64,000 bases of DNA from contig JAHZFJ010000011.1 in the NCBI GenBank assembly GCA_019421365.1, positions 62,001 to 126,000 of the forward strand, read 5' to 3'. A program made the position numbers and the translations under genes. Below the pieces are notes generated by a model. It saw only the letters and a program-made list of their open reading frames with translations, searched no databases and was not told the origin of the DNA. The first letter of the stretch is position 1; each line of letters opens with the position of its first letter. This DNA comes from Lachnospiraceae bacterium (GTDB taxonomy: Bacteria; Bacillota; Clostridia; Lachnospirales; Lachnospiraceae). Below are positions 52,708 through 61,554 of the stretch, piece by piece.

Positions 52708-54207
52708 ATGGAGAAGGACGTATTGTTGCAAATGACAGACATCAGTAAGACGTTCCCGGGTGTCAAAGCCTTGGATAATGTTTCGTTAACAGTTAAAAGG
52801 GGAACCGTTCATGCATTAATGGGCGAAAACGGTGCAGGAAAATCTACCTTAATGAAATGTTTATTTGGAATCTATGCGAAAGATAGTGGAACAATCAATC
52901 TAGAAGGAAAAGAGATTAACTTTAAGAATTCAAAGGAAGCTTTGGATAATGGTGTTGCAATGGTACACCAAGAATTAAATCAGGCATTAAAACGTAATGT
53001 AATGGATAATATCTGGTTAGGACGCTATCCTACGCGAGCAGGATTAATGGTAGATGAGAGAAAAATCTACAATGATACGAAGAAGATATTTGATGAACTT
53101 GGAATAGATGTGGATCCAAGGAAAATCATGAGCACTATGCCAGTATCACAACGGCAAATGGTAGAGATAGCAAAAGCCGTATCATTTAATTCGAAAATTA
53201 TTGTATTTGATGAACCAACTTCTTCCTTAACAGAAGAAGAGGTAGAACATTTATTTAAGATTATAAATATGCTACGAGACAAAGGTTGTGGAATTATCTA
53301 TATTTCCCATAAGATGGCGGAAATATTAAGAATCTCCGATGAAGTAACAATCATGCGTGATGGAACTTATGTAGCAACAAAACCCGCTAAGGATCTAACA
53401 ATCGATGAAATTATTAAGCTTATGGTTGGAAGAGAATTGAATAACCAATTCCCTCCAAAGACAAATGAACCTGGTGAAATCGCTCTCGAGGTGAATAATC
53501 TAACAGCGCAGTATTCTCAGTTAAGAGACGTATCATTCACTGTAAGAAAAGGTGAGATTATAGGTTTGTCAGGTCTTGATGGAAGTGGTCGTACAGAGTG
53601 CCTTGAGAATATATTCGGAATCGCAACTAGGAAGACAGGGACTATAAAGCTAGATGGCAGGGAAGTTCTTAACAGAAATTCAAGAGAATCGATAAAGAAT
53701 GGTTTTGCAATGTTGACAGAAGAAAGACGTTCAACTGGTATCTTTGGAATTCTAAGTATTAGAGAGAATACCGTTATATCCAGTTTGAAAAAGCATAAGA
53801 AACATCATCTATATCTGAGTGAGAAGTCTATGATGAAAGATACACAGTGGTCGATTGACGCTATGCGTACTAAGACACCAAGGCAAGAGACGAAAATTAA
53901 GACATTATCAGGAGGCAATCAACAAAAAGTTATATTAGGAAGATGGTTACTGACTGACCCTGAGGTATTATTGTTAGATGAGCCTACGCGTGGTATTGAT
54001 GTCGGTGCAAAATATGAGATTTATCAATTGATATTAGATTTGGCTAATAGAGGGAAGATAGTTATCATGGTTTCGTCAGAAATGCCAGAACTCCTTGGAA
54101 TGTGCGACAGAATTCTTGTTATGTCAGGTGGACGATTAGCTGGTGAAGTCGATGCTTCAGATACAACACAAGAGGAAATAATGACTCTCGCAGCTAAGTA
54201 TGTATAG
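52708..54207 (+). CDS. Sugar ABC transporter ATPase, MglA-like
   Basis: A 499-residue duplicated ABC ATPase of the MglA/RbsA/XylG group. First domain: Walker A GENGAGKST, signature VSQRQMVEIAKA, Walker B IVFDEPTSS. Second domain: degenerate Walker A GLDGSGRTE, signature LSGGNQQKVILGRW, LLLDEPTRGIDVG. GGGAGGC precedes the ATG at 52708. Confidence 0.95.
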   Translation: MEKDVLLQMTDISKTFPGVKALDNVSLTVKRGTVHALMGENGAGKSTLMKCLFGIYAKDSGTINLEGKEINFKNSKEALDNGVAMVHQELNQALKRNVMDNIWLGRYPTRAGLMVDERKIYNDTKKIFDELGIDVDPRKIMSTMPVSQRQMVEIAKAVSFNSKIIVFDEPTSSLTEEEVEHLFKIINMLRDKGCGIIYISHKMAEILRISDEVTIMRDGTYVATKPAKDLTIDEIIKLMVGRELNNQFPPKTNEPGEIALEVNNLTAQYSQLRDVSFTVRKGEIIGLSGLDGSGRTECLENIFGIATRKTGTIKLDGREVLNRNSRESIKNGFAMLTEERRSTGIFGILSIRENTVISSLKKHKKHHLYLSEKSMMKDTQWSIDAMRTKTPRQETKIKTLSGGNQQKVILGRWLLTDPEVLLLDEPTRGIDVGAKYEIYQLILDLANRGKIVIMVSSEMPELLGMCDRILVMSGGRLAGEVDASDTTQEEIMTLAAKYV

Positions 54208-54233
54208 GAAGGAACGGGTTGAAAGAATAAATT

Positions 54234-55316
54234 ATGAATATGGTATCAAGCGTAAAACAAGGCTTTGCTAATTATAAGGAACTAGATAAGAAAGATAAAT
54301 TCAATTTTTGGAAGGAGGGAATAATTAATAATGCGTTATATATACTCCTTTTCATTGCAGTAATTTATACATATACGCAAAATCAGCGTTTCCTAACAGT
54401 AAACTCAATTGTTAATATCATATCGTTATCAGCTGCAAACATTCCGATTGCATGTGGTATTGCAGGATGTATCGTATTAACGGGTACTGACTTATCAGCG
54501 GGACGTGTCGTTGGTTTAACAGCATGTATCTCCGCTTCCTTGTTACAAGCTGTAGATTATCCTACAAAAATGTTTCCAGGTTTACCTGATTTACCACCTT
54601 ATGTATCAATTCCATTAGTAATTATTATAGTTATTATAGTAGGTGGTATTATCGGTTGGTTCAACGGTTTCTTCGTTGCGAAATTCCAACTACATCCATT
54701 TATCGTAACATTAGCAACACAGTTAATTGTATATGGTTTGCTATTAATGTACATCATGCTTAATGGCAATAATGGTCAACCTATTTCTGGGTTAGATAAA
54801 TCATTCAAAATATTTGTAACAGGTAGTTTTGTTTCCTTGTTTGGAGTTCCGATTCCAAACTATGTATGGTTTGCATGTGCCGTTGTTATTATAATGTGGT
54901 TCATCTGGAACAAGACAACATTCGGTAAGAATATGTTTGCTGTTGGATCAAATGCAGAGGCAGCTAATGTATCTGGTGTAAACGTAATGAAAACAACAAT
55001 TATGGTACACACACTTGCTGGTTGTATGTATGGTATTACAGGATTCATTGAATCCGCGCGTATTGGTTCAAACCAAGCTAACACAGGTCTTAACTATGAA
55101 TGTGATGCCATTGCAGCTTGTGTAATCGGTGGTGTTTCCTTTGTTGGTGGTACCGGTAAGATTAGTGGTGTTGTATTAGGCGTATTTTTACTTCGTATTA
55201 TCTTCGTTGCATTGAATTTCTTATCAATCAATCAAAACACACAATATATTATCAAAGGTTTAATCATCTTAATTGCTTGTGCTATTGATATGAGAAAGTA
55301 TCTAGTACGTAAATAA
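54234..55316 (+). CDS. Sugar ABC transporter permease, MglC-like
   Basis: A 360-residue permease of the BPD_transp_2 (branched/ribose) family with about eight to ten helices. It has ILTGTDLSAGRVVGLTACI, which in MglC-type proteins is the GGIDLS-like motif, and FAVGSNAEAANVSGVNV. It is the channel for the preceding binding protein and ATPase; length and motif match MglC. Confidence 0.93.
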   Translation: MNMVSSVKQGFANYKELDKKDKFNFWKEGIINNALYILLFIAVIYTYTQNQRFLTVNSIVNIISLSAANIPIACGIAGCIVLTGTDLSAGRVVGLTACISASLLQAVDYPTKMFPGLPDLPPYVSIPLVIIIVIIVGGIIGWFNGFFVAKFQLHPFIVTLATQLIVYGLLLMYIMLNGNNGQPISGLDKSFKIFVTGSFVSLFGVPIPNYVWFACAVVIIMWFIWNKTTFGKNMFAVGSNAEAANVSGVNVMKTTIMVHTLAGCMYGITGFIESARIGSNQANTGLNYECDAIAACVIGGVSFVGGTGKISGVVLGVFLLRIIFVALNFLSINQNTQYIIKGLIILIACAIDMRKYLVRK

Positions 55317-55398
55317 TAGGTAACAAGAGCATCATTTGTGACTATGAAGAACATGGTCATGAATGGTTACAGTAATAGAAAGAATGGGGGAGTTTCGC

Positions 55399-55665
55399 AT
55401 GAAAGATAAGAGAAGAATTGCTATTTATTCCATGGCAGGAGTATATCTGTTGTTTTTAGCCGTTAATATGTTTAAAAACAGATTGAATAGTACAGGAAGT
55501 GAATATATATTTTTGATTATATTCATCATAGCATTTAGCGTAATTGGAACTGGTGCAATCGTTTATAGTTTCTATGCAATGACAAAACAAGCAAAAGAGA
55601 TGAAAGATCCCCCTGTTGTTGAAAGATGTGAAGAAGAGATAAGTACGAGTACTAAAACTGAATAG
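55399..55665 (+). CDS. Small two-helix membrane protein
   Basis: An 88-residue protein with membrane helices at about 8-24 and 37-59 and a charged C-terminal tail with one cysteine. GGGGGAG lies 5 bases before the ATG at 55399. It follows the Mgl-type permease and precedes a terminator, so it is probably the last gene of the operon. No family recognised. Confidence 0.6.
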   Translation: MKDKRRIAIYSMAGVYLLFLAVNMFKNRLNSTGSEYIFLIIFIIAFSVIGTGAIVYSFYAMTKQAKEMKDPPVVERCEEEISTSTKTE

Positions 55666-55674
55666 AGAAAAACA

Positions 55675-55736
55675 TCTAAAGGATAACCATTAAAATGATT
55701 AAGTATTTGTCAGAGATTTTAACGGTTATCCTTTTA
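55675..55736 (+). terminator. Terminator after the Mgl-type operon
   Basis: AAAGGATAACC pairs with GGTTATCCTTT around an extended loop with further TTAA pairing; TTTTAG follows. Confidence 0.75.
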
Positions 55737-55832
55737 GAATGTAAATCTTACTTTGGTTGATAGTATTGTTCAATCCAAGATTTGTATTATGAACAAAGTA
55801 TTCAAATGGCAGAAAGGAGCAAGTTTACGATT

Positions 55833-57527
55833 ATGTTTAAAAAGATGAGAATAAAGAAGAAGCTTACAAGTTCTTATATCTTGATTTCAGCAATAACAAG
55901 CATAGCAGGTATATTAGGGTGTATAGCGATGATTATAATAGCAAATCAATACGCATATGCATTAAAATATTACGGTTTTTCACAAGGTGATATTGGAAAA
56001 GCATTGATTACTTTTGCAGATTGTAGAAGTGCCACCCGTTCCATTATAGGCTATACAGATAAAGAAGTAGTTGCAGAAGCCTTAATTACACATGATAATA
56101 ATAAAACAAGTTTTAATAGTTACATAAAGGAGCTACAAGAAATATTAACTACGGATGAAGAGAAAAACCTTTATGAAGAGATTAAGAATGAACTTACGAA
56201 TTACTGGGTTACAGAATACGATATACTAAAACTTGGAAATTCATCAGATGAATCAAGAAGTATAGGGGCCCAAAAGAGAGCCGTAGAGGAATTAGATCCG
56301 CTATACGAACAAGTACATACGGATATGTCAGAATTCATGGATATATATATAAACCGAGGACATGAACTAGAAACGAGATTAGCAATACTAAAGGTTGTTC
56401 TTATAATATTGATTACCATTGTTATTGTAACTTCGTTTGTAATTGCGGTTAAATTAGGTGATCGTATAGCAGCAGGTATAGCCAAACCATTGGGGGAATT
56501 ATCAGAACGTTTAAAAACATTTGCTGGTGGAGAACTATCGTCTCCATTCCCAGATGCAGATTCAAAAGATGAAGTATCAGAAATCGTTGACGAAGCAAAG
56601 AGCATGGCTATGAATCCTAATCTGATTATCAATGATGCAGAACAATTACTTGAAGAGATGGCTAGTGGTAATTATGCGGTTAATTCTAAGATGGAAGAAT
56701 GTTATGTAGGTGATTTTGCTACCCTGAAGGAAGCTATAAATCAATTGAATGTACAAATGAATGAGACGTTACATCATATTGAAGAGGCAGCAAGTCAGGT
56801 ATCTGCAGGCTCAAGGAATTTGGCAGAGTCAGCTTTAAGTCTGTCAGAAGGTGCAACTGACCAAGCGGGGTCTGTGGAGGAGATTCAATTAACCATTGCT
56901 GATCTATCAGAAGGAGTTCAAAAGACTGCAGATAACGTAGAACATTCTTACAAGCAAGCAAAACAATATGCAGAAGAAGCAGATAATAGTCGTTTAGAGA
57001 TGGAGTCCATGGTTAAGGCGATGGAACGAATTGATGGAACTTCTCACAAGATTGAGAATATTATTTCTGAAATGGAAGATATCGCTGATGAAACGAATCT
57101 ACTGTCCTTGAATGCGGCAATTGAGGCAGCAAGAGCGGGACAAGAAGGAAAAGCCTTTGCTGTTGTTGCACAACAAATCCGTAGATTAGCAGAGCAAAGT
57201 GCTGAGTCAGCAGTTATTACTAGAAGGTTAATCGAAGAGTCGATTAAGGAAATCAAAGAGGGAAATAAAGCTGCCAAACGAGCAGCAACATCTATTAATT
57301 CAGTTGTTACAGGAATTAAAGTTATAGAAGAGACTTCTAGGGAATTAAGTGTAATTTCTATGAAACAAGCGGATTCTATGAAGCAAGCAAAGACAAGGAT
57401 TAACCTGATATCTGAAGTAATACAATCAAATTCGGCAACTGCTGAGGAGACATCAGCTACCAGTGAAGAATTGTCGGCACAGGCAATTTCTATGACGGAA
57501 TTAGTTAATCGGTTTCAGTTAAAATAA
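55833..57527 (+). CDS. Methyl-accepting chemotaxis protein
   Basis: A 564-residue chemoreceptor with membrane helices at about 12-37 and 190-213, a four-helix-bundle type external domain between, HAMP, and a cytoplasmic signalling domain with the tip ETNLLSLNAAIEAARAGQEGKAFAVVA. AAAGGAGC lies upstream of the ATG at 55833; upstream ATGs lack a site. It probably senses sugars with the neighbouring Mgl system, but this is positional inference. Confidence 0.92.
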   Translation: MFKKMRIKKKLTSSYILISAITSIAGILGCIAMIIIANQYAYALKYYGFSQGDIGKALITFADCRSATRSIIGYTDKEVVAEALITHDNNKTSFNSYIKELQEILTTDEEKNLYEEIKNELTNYWVTEYDILKLGNSSDESRSIGAQKRAVEELDPLYEQVHTDMSEFMDIYINRGHELETRLAILKVVLIILITIVIVTSFVIAVKLGDRIAAGIAKPLGELSERLKTFAGGELSSPFPDADSKDEVSEIVDEAKSMAMNPNLIINDAEQLLEEMASGNYAVNSKMEECYVGDFATLKEAINQLNVQMNETLHHIEEAASQVSAGSRNLAESALSLSEGATDQAGSVEEIQLTIADLSEGVQKTADNVEHSYKQAKQYAEEADNSRLEMESMVKAMERIDGTSHKIENIISEMEDIADETNLLSLNAAIEAARAGQEGKAFAVVAQQIRRLAEQSAESAVITRRLIEESIKEIKEGNKAAKRAATSINSVVTGIKVIEETSRELSVISMKQADSMKQAKTRINLISEVIQSNSATAEETSATSEELSAQAISMTELVNRFQLK

Positions 57528-57557
57528 TAATTACATATCATTTCATATACTCAATTC

Positions 57558-57586
57558 TTGGTTTTTAAAGCAGATTATGATAGAAT
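57558..57586 (+). promoter_or_regulatory. Promoter upstream of the Tet(M)-like gene
   Basis: TTGGTT (57558-57563), 17-base spacer, TAGAAT (57581-57586). It would give a leader of about 105 bases. Confidence 0.45.
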
Positions 57587-57629
57587 AAAAAGTAATAAAA
57601 TAGAATTTGACAACTACGACGATATCAGA

Positions 57630-57698
57630 ATGGTGGACAGAGCCAAAATCAGAGTTAAATTGGCTTGTCGGGCTAAACAAGAAGAAGTGAGAATATAG
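57630..57698 (+). CDS. Possible 22-codon leader peptide
   Basis: The frame MVDRAKIRVKLACRAKQEEVRI ends with TAG at 57696-57698 directly against the ATG of the Tet(M)-like gene. There is no obvious ribosome binding site for it. tet(M) itself has a short leader peptide that controls transcription, so the arrangement is suggestive only. Confidence 0.25.
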   Translation: MVDRAKIRVKLACRAKQEEVRI

Positions 57699-60350
57699 AT
57701 GAAGAAATTAACAATAGGAATTTTAGCACATGTTGATGCTGGTAAGACTACACTATCAGAGAGCATGTTATATATGAGTGGAAGCATACGAAAACTTGGA
57801 CGAGTGGATAATGGAGATGCTTTCTTGGATACATTTACCCTAGAGAGGGCAAGGGGAATCACCATATTCTCAAAGCAAGCGGTATTAGACTGGAAGGAAA
57901 CGAAGATTACACTTCTTGATACCCCCGGGCATGTGGATTTCTCGGCAGAGATGGAGAGAACGCTGCAAGTACTTGACTATGCAATCTTAGTAATTAGTGG
58001 TGCAGATGGTGTGCAAGGCCATACAAGAACCTTATGGAAGTTATTAGCCAAATATGAGATTCCTGTGTTTCTTTTTGTGAACAAGATGGATCAAGAGGGA
58101 ACGAATAAGGAAGCGTTACTTGAAGAGTTAAGCCGAGTGTTAGATGATGGCTGTACTGATTTTGGAGATACGGGGGCAGAAGAGTTCTTTGAGAATATAG
58201 CAATGTGTGATGAGATGTTGTTAGAACAATATATGGAATCTGGTAGTATTGAATTAGAAGGAATCAGGGAAATGATTCAAAGGAGAAAGATATTCCCTTG
58301 TTTCTTTGGCGCTGCTCTTAAACTAGAGGGTGTAGAAGAGTTAATGGCTGGACTTGAGAAATACACACTGTCTCCGAGCTATCAAGCAGAATTTGGTGCG
58401 AAGATATACAAGATTGCAAGAGATGAACAAGGTAATCGACTTACTTATATGAAAGTTACTGGTGGTTGTCTGAAAGTGAAAGACGTATTAACCAATAAGC
58501 AGGAGAAAGTGAATCAGATTCGTATCTATTCTGGAGTGAAGTATGATACGGTAGCAGAGGTGGAGGCAGGCACAATCTGTGCAGTTACAGGACTGACTGG
58601 TACGCACCCGGGTGAAGGACTTGGTATAGAAGAGGCATCGATGGCACCGATTTTAACTCCCGTATTAACGTATCAGGTTAGATTGCCAGAGGGCTGCGAT
58701 GCCAGTGCAATGTTACCGAAATTACGTCAATTAGAGGAAGAAGAGCCAGAACTTCATATTATGTGGGATGAGAATCTACAAGAGATTCAAGTTGGGATCA
58801 TGGGCGAGGTACAAATCGAAATCTTACGTAGTTTAATTGCTGATCGATTTGGAGTTCTGGTTGAATTCGGAACGGGTAATATCGTTTATAAGGAAACAAT
58901 AACAGATGTCGTGGAGGGGGTTGGACATTTTGAACCGCTAAGACATTATGCAGAAGTACACCTTTTATTAGAACCAGGTGAGCCTGGTTCTGGACTTCAA
59001 TTTGGGGCTGTGTGTAGTGAGGATGATTTGGACCGAAATTGGCAGCATCTTGTACTAACGCATCTAGAGGAAAAAGAACACTTAGGTGTATTGACTGGTT
59101 CAAGTATTACGGATATGAAGATAACCTTAGTGGGTGGTCGTGCTCATCAAAAACATACAGAAGGTGGAGATTTCAGACAAGCAACGTACCGCGCGGTTAG
59201 ACAGGGATTAAAACAAGCAAATTCGATATTATTAGAGCCATATTATGAATTCCAGTTAGAAGTTCCGGAGAAAGTAATCGGTAGGGCCATGACGGACATT
59301 GAGAAGATGCATGGAACATTTGAGATAACAGAAACAAAAGAAGGTATGACAACTCTAGTAGGTAGTGCACCTGTTGTTACCATGCGTGATTATCAAAGAG
59401 AAGTTATTGCTTATACAGGTGGGCATGGTAGGTTATTCTATGATTTTAAGGGTTATGAGCCATGTCACAATAGTAGTGAGATAATAGAAGCGTTCGATTA
59501 TGATCCAGAGAAAGATTTACAGAATCCAACTGGTTCTGTATTCTGCTCACATGGAGCGGGATTTGTTGTAAGTTGGGATCAAGTAAAAGATTATATGCAT
59601 GTGGAGAGTTATCTAGATGAATTGTCAAAGAATACTAGAAATGCAGAAAAGGAATTGGAAGTACAGAACTCTTATCAAGAGCAGTGGATTGACACAGATG
59701 AGATAGATCAGATTCTAAATCGCACTTTCTATGCAAACAGTGGAGCAAGAGTTAATTACTATAAAGGGAATTCTAGTAAGAGAGCAGAGAGTAATGCTTC
59801 ACCAATTGTACGAACGTATAAGAAGGCTGAGGTGTTAGATGAATATCTATTGGTGGATGGTTATAATATAATCTATGCATGGGAAGAACTTAATAAGCTT
59901 GCCCAGACGAACATGGACGGTGCAAGAGGCAAGTTACAGGACATCTTATGCAACTATCAAGCGATTAAGAAATGCAATTTAATTGTAGTTTATGATGCCT
60001 ACCGCGTTCAAGGTCATATGACAGAGATTATGGATTATCATAACATTCATATAGTATTTACGAAAGAGGCTGAAACAGCAGATCAATATATTGAGAGATT
60101 CTCTCATGAGAACAAGCGTAAATATAACATCACAGTAGCAACTTCTGATGGAGTGGAACAAGTGATTATACGAGGTCAAGGCTGTAGGTTATTATCGGCA
60201 AGAGAATTAGAGGAAGACGTAAAAAGTGTGAATGAAAGCATTCGCGAGAATTATCTAGAGAAGATACCAACAAAACAAAATCGTCTATTTGATGCGATTT
60301 CAGTAGAAACTGCAGAACATATAAGAAAAATCATGAAAGATGATGATTAA
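57699..60350 (+). CDS. Tet(M)-like ribosome protection GTPase fused to YacP/Rae1-type NYN domain
   Basis: An 883-residue fusion. Residues 1 to about 640 resemble Tet(M)/EF-G: AHVDAGKTTLSE, RGITIFSKQA, DTPGHVDF, NKMDQ, and the EF-G-like domains through FYDFKGYEPCHN. Tet(M) proteins are about 640 residues, so the rest is extra. After a linker (about 650-712), residues about 715-865 form an NYN_YacP domain: LLVDGYNII (Asp720), LIVVYDAYR, VFTKEAETADQYIERF, VATSDGVEQVI. YacP/Rae1 is a ribosome A-site endoribonuclease in Bacillus. The fusion suggests factor-mediated ribosome binding combined with mRNA cleavage (inference). It may or may not confer tetracycline resistance. Confidence 0.9.
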   Translation: MKKLTIGILAHVDAGKTTLSESMLYMSGSIRKLGRVDNGDAFLDTFTLERARGITIFSKQAVLDWKETKITLLDTPGHVDFSAEMERTLQVLDYAILVISGADGVQGHTRTLWKLLAKYEIPVFLFVNKMDQEGTNKEALLEELSRVLDDGCTDFGDTGAEEFFENIAMCDEMLLEQYMESGSIELEGIREMIQRRKIFPCFFGAALKLEGVEELMAGLEKYTLSPSYQAEFGAKIYKIARDEQGNRLTYMKVTGGCLKVKDVLTNKQEKVNQIRIYSGVKYDTVAEVEAGTICAVTGLTGTHPGEGLGIEEASMAPILTPVLTYQVRLPEGCDASAMLPKLRQLEEEEPELHIMWDENLQEIQVGIMGEVQIEILRSLIADRFGVLVEFGTGNIVYKETITDVVEGVGHFEPLRHYAEVHLLLEPGEPGSGLQFGAVCSEDDLDRNWQHLVLTHLEEKEHLGVLTGSSITDMKITLVGGRAHQKHTEGGDFRQATYRAVRQGLKQANSILLEPYYEFQLEVPEKVIGRAMTDIEKMHGTFEITETKEGMTTLVGSAPVVTMRDYQREVIAYTGGHGRLFYDFKGYEPCHNSSEIIEAFDYDPEKDLQNPTGSVFCSHGAGFVVSWDQVKDYMHVESYLDELSKNTRNAEKELEVQNSYQEQWIDTDEIDQILNRTFYANSGARVNYYKGNSSKRAESNASPIVRTYKKAEVLDEYLLVDGYNIIYAWEELNKLAQTNMDGARGKLQDILCNYQAIKKCNLIVVYDAYRVQGHMTEIMDYHNIHIVFTKEAETADQYIERFSHENKRKYNITVATSDGVEQVIIRGQGCRLLSARELEEDVKSVNESIRENYLEKIPTKQNRLFDAISVETAEHIRKIMKDDD

Positions 60351-60383
60351 TACAGACAAATTAGAATATTTATAATTATAAAA

Positions 60384-60430
60384 AGAAAGAGCTAACCTCC
60401 TATAGAATAATAGGAGGTTAGCTCTCTTTC
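60384..60430. terminator. Bidirectional terminator between the fusion gene and the DtxR gene
   Basis: GAAAGAGCTAACCTCCTAT pairs with ATAGGAGGTTAGCTCTCTTTC (one extra CT), with A-rich left and T-rich right sides, so it serves both convergent genes. Confidence 0.85.
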
Positions 60431-60434
60431 ATTA

Positions 60435-60815
60435 TTAAGAAGTCTCTAATATATGGGCATTTACATATTCTTTAATTGCATTAAAACTTTGTTTACTTAA
60501 TACGTGCTCCATCTTACAAGCATCTTCAGAAGCAATTTCTTTGTCTACGCCTAAAGCTTCTAGCCAATTAGATAGTATATCATGTCTTTCATAAATCATC
60601 TCAGCAATTTCATTTCCAGCGTCCGTAAGATAGATGAAACCAGCATCTGTCACAGTAATGTAGTTATTTTCACGAAGATTTTTCATAGCTACACTAACAC
60701 TGGATTTTTTGAAGCCAAGCTCTGTGGCAATATCGACTGAACGAACGACAGGAAGAGTTTTGCTTAATCTAAGTATGGTCTCTAAATAATTTTCAGCTGA
60801 TTCGTTAATGTGCAT
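60435..60815 (-). CDS. Iron/manganese-dependent DtxR-family regulator
   Basis: A 126-residue regulator: winged helix (SVDIATELGFKKSSVSVAMKNL) and dimerisation domain with the canonical metal ligands (SEDACKMEHVLS, as in DtxR/MntR). It lacks the SH3-like third domain of long DtxR proteins, as MntR does. It is divergent from feoA, whose promoter carries GGTTAG-N6-CTAACC. It is the best candidate for binding the four GTTAG boxes in this window. Confidence 0.88.
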   Translation of the reverse strand: MHINESAENYLETILRLSKTLPVVRSVDIATELGFKKSSVSVAMKNLRENNYITVTDAGFIYLTDAGNEIAEMIYERHDILSNWLEALGVDKEIASEDACKMEHVLSKQSFNAIKEYVNAHILETS

Positions 60816-60959
60816 TACTAACCTCCCAGAATTTCTTATTTCATTAGTTTATATTGACTAATTGTTACTTTTGTAAAGCTTAAGTTAGTATATCATAGAA
60901 TTCCTAGTTATGCAACGAGTGTATCCACACAAAATTTACATAAAGTTTAGAAAAAGTTA

Positions 60960-61017
60960 TTGACATCGAATTTTGGTTAGAGTATACTAACCTTAAGTGT
61001 AAATGAAAATCATTATC
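60960..61017 (+). promoter_or_regulatory. feo promoter with DtxR-type box and Fur-type box
   Basis: TTGACA (60960-60965), 17-base spacer, TATACT (60983-60988). GGTTAGAGTATACTAACC (60975-60992) covers the -10 box. GTAAATGAAAATCATTATC (60999-61017) matches the classic 19-base Fur box at 16 positions and lies just downstream of the start. Confidence 0.8.
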
Positions 61018-61060
61018 AAATAAAAAACAGATTTATAAAATGTAGAAAGAAGATGAGAGT

Positions 61061-61270
61061 ATGCCATTAACAATGATGGAACCTGGTGAGGAAAAAGTAA
61101 TTACAAAAGTAGGAGGAAAAGAAGAGACCAAGAGATTCTTAGAAAGCCTCGGATTTGTAAGCGGTGGAATAGTTTCAGTAGTATCTAAAATCCAAGGTAA
61201 TGTAATTGTGAATGTGAAAGATTCACGAGTTGCAATTGGAGAAGATATGGCCAGAAAGATCTTAGTTTAA
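61061..61270 (+). CDS. feoA: Ferrous iron transport protein FeoA (first copy)
   Basis: A 69-residue FeoA, an SH3-like beta-barrel that supports FeoB at the membrane. It begins MPLTMMEPGEEKVITKVGG and contains FLESLGFVSGGIVSVVSK. It is the first gene of the feo operon, behind the doubly regulated promoter. Confidence 0.9.
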   Translation: MPLTMMEPGEEKVITKVGGKEETKRFLESLGFVSGGIVSVVSKIQGNVIVNVKDSRVAIGEDMARKILV

Positions 61271-61311
61271 CAAGTTTGAATTACATAATGGATAGGGAAA
61301 GGAAATGGAAT

Positions 61312-61536
61312 ATGAAAACATTGAATGAAATTCCTTGTGGGAAAACAGTAACGGTTAAAAAGCTTACAGGTGAAGGGCCTGTTAAGAGAAGAATTATGGA
61401 TATGGGAATTACAAAAGGTGTTGAGGTTTTCATAAGAAAAATTGCACCACTCGGCGATCCGATGGAATTAACGGTTAGAGGGTATGAGCTATCGTTAAGA
61501 AAAGCAGATGCTCAGATGATAGAGGTAGAGGAATAA
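61312..61536 (+). CDS. feoA: Ferrous iron transport protein FeoA (second copy)
   Basis: A 74-residue FeoA domain protein (LNEIPCGKTVTVKKLTGEGP, RRIMDMGITKGVEVFIRK, DPMELTVRGYELSLRK). The start is the ATG at 61312 with GGGAAAGGAAATGG upstream. Tandem FeoA genes before FeoB are common in Firmicutes. Confidence 0.92.
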   Translation: MKTLNEIPCGKTVTVKKLTGEGPVKRRIMDMGITKGVEVFIRKIAPLGDPMELTVRGYELSLRKADAQMIEVEE

Positions 61537-61554
61537 GGAAGGGGAGTGAATTCA

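Noticed and set aside
57607..57612. TTGACA upstream of the Tet(M)-like gene as a -35 box
   Set aside because: Seventeen bases downstream there is no -10-like hexamer; the TTGGTT-N17-TAGAAT pair at 57558-57586 fits better.
57699..60350. Interpretation as a recently acquired tetracycline resistance gene
   Set aside because: No mobile element, no composition change and a long non-Tet(M) C-terminal domain; the sequence is only distantly Tet(M)-like.
60847..60866. TTAG-N10-CTAA upstream of the DtxR gene as another iron box
   Set aside because: The half-site spacing is 10 instead of 6, so it does not match the other boxes; autoregulation through it would need a different binding mode.
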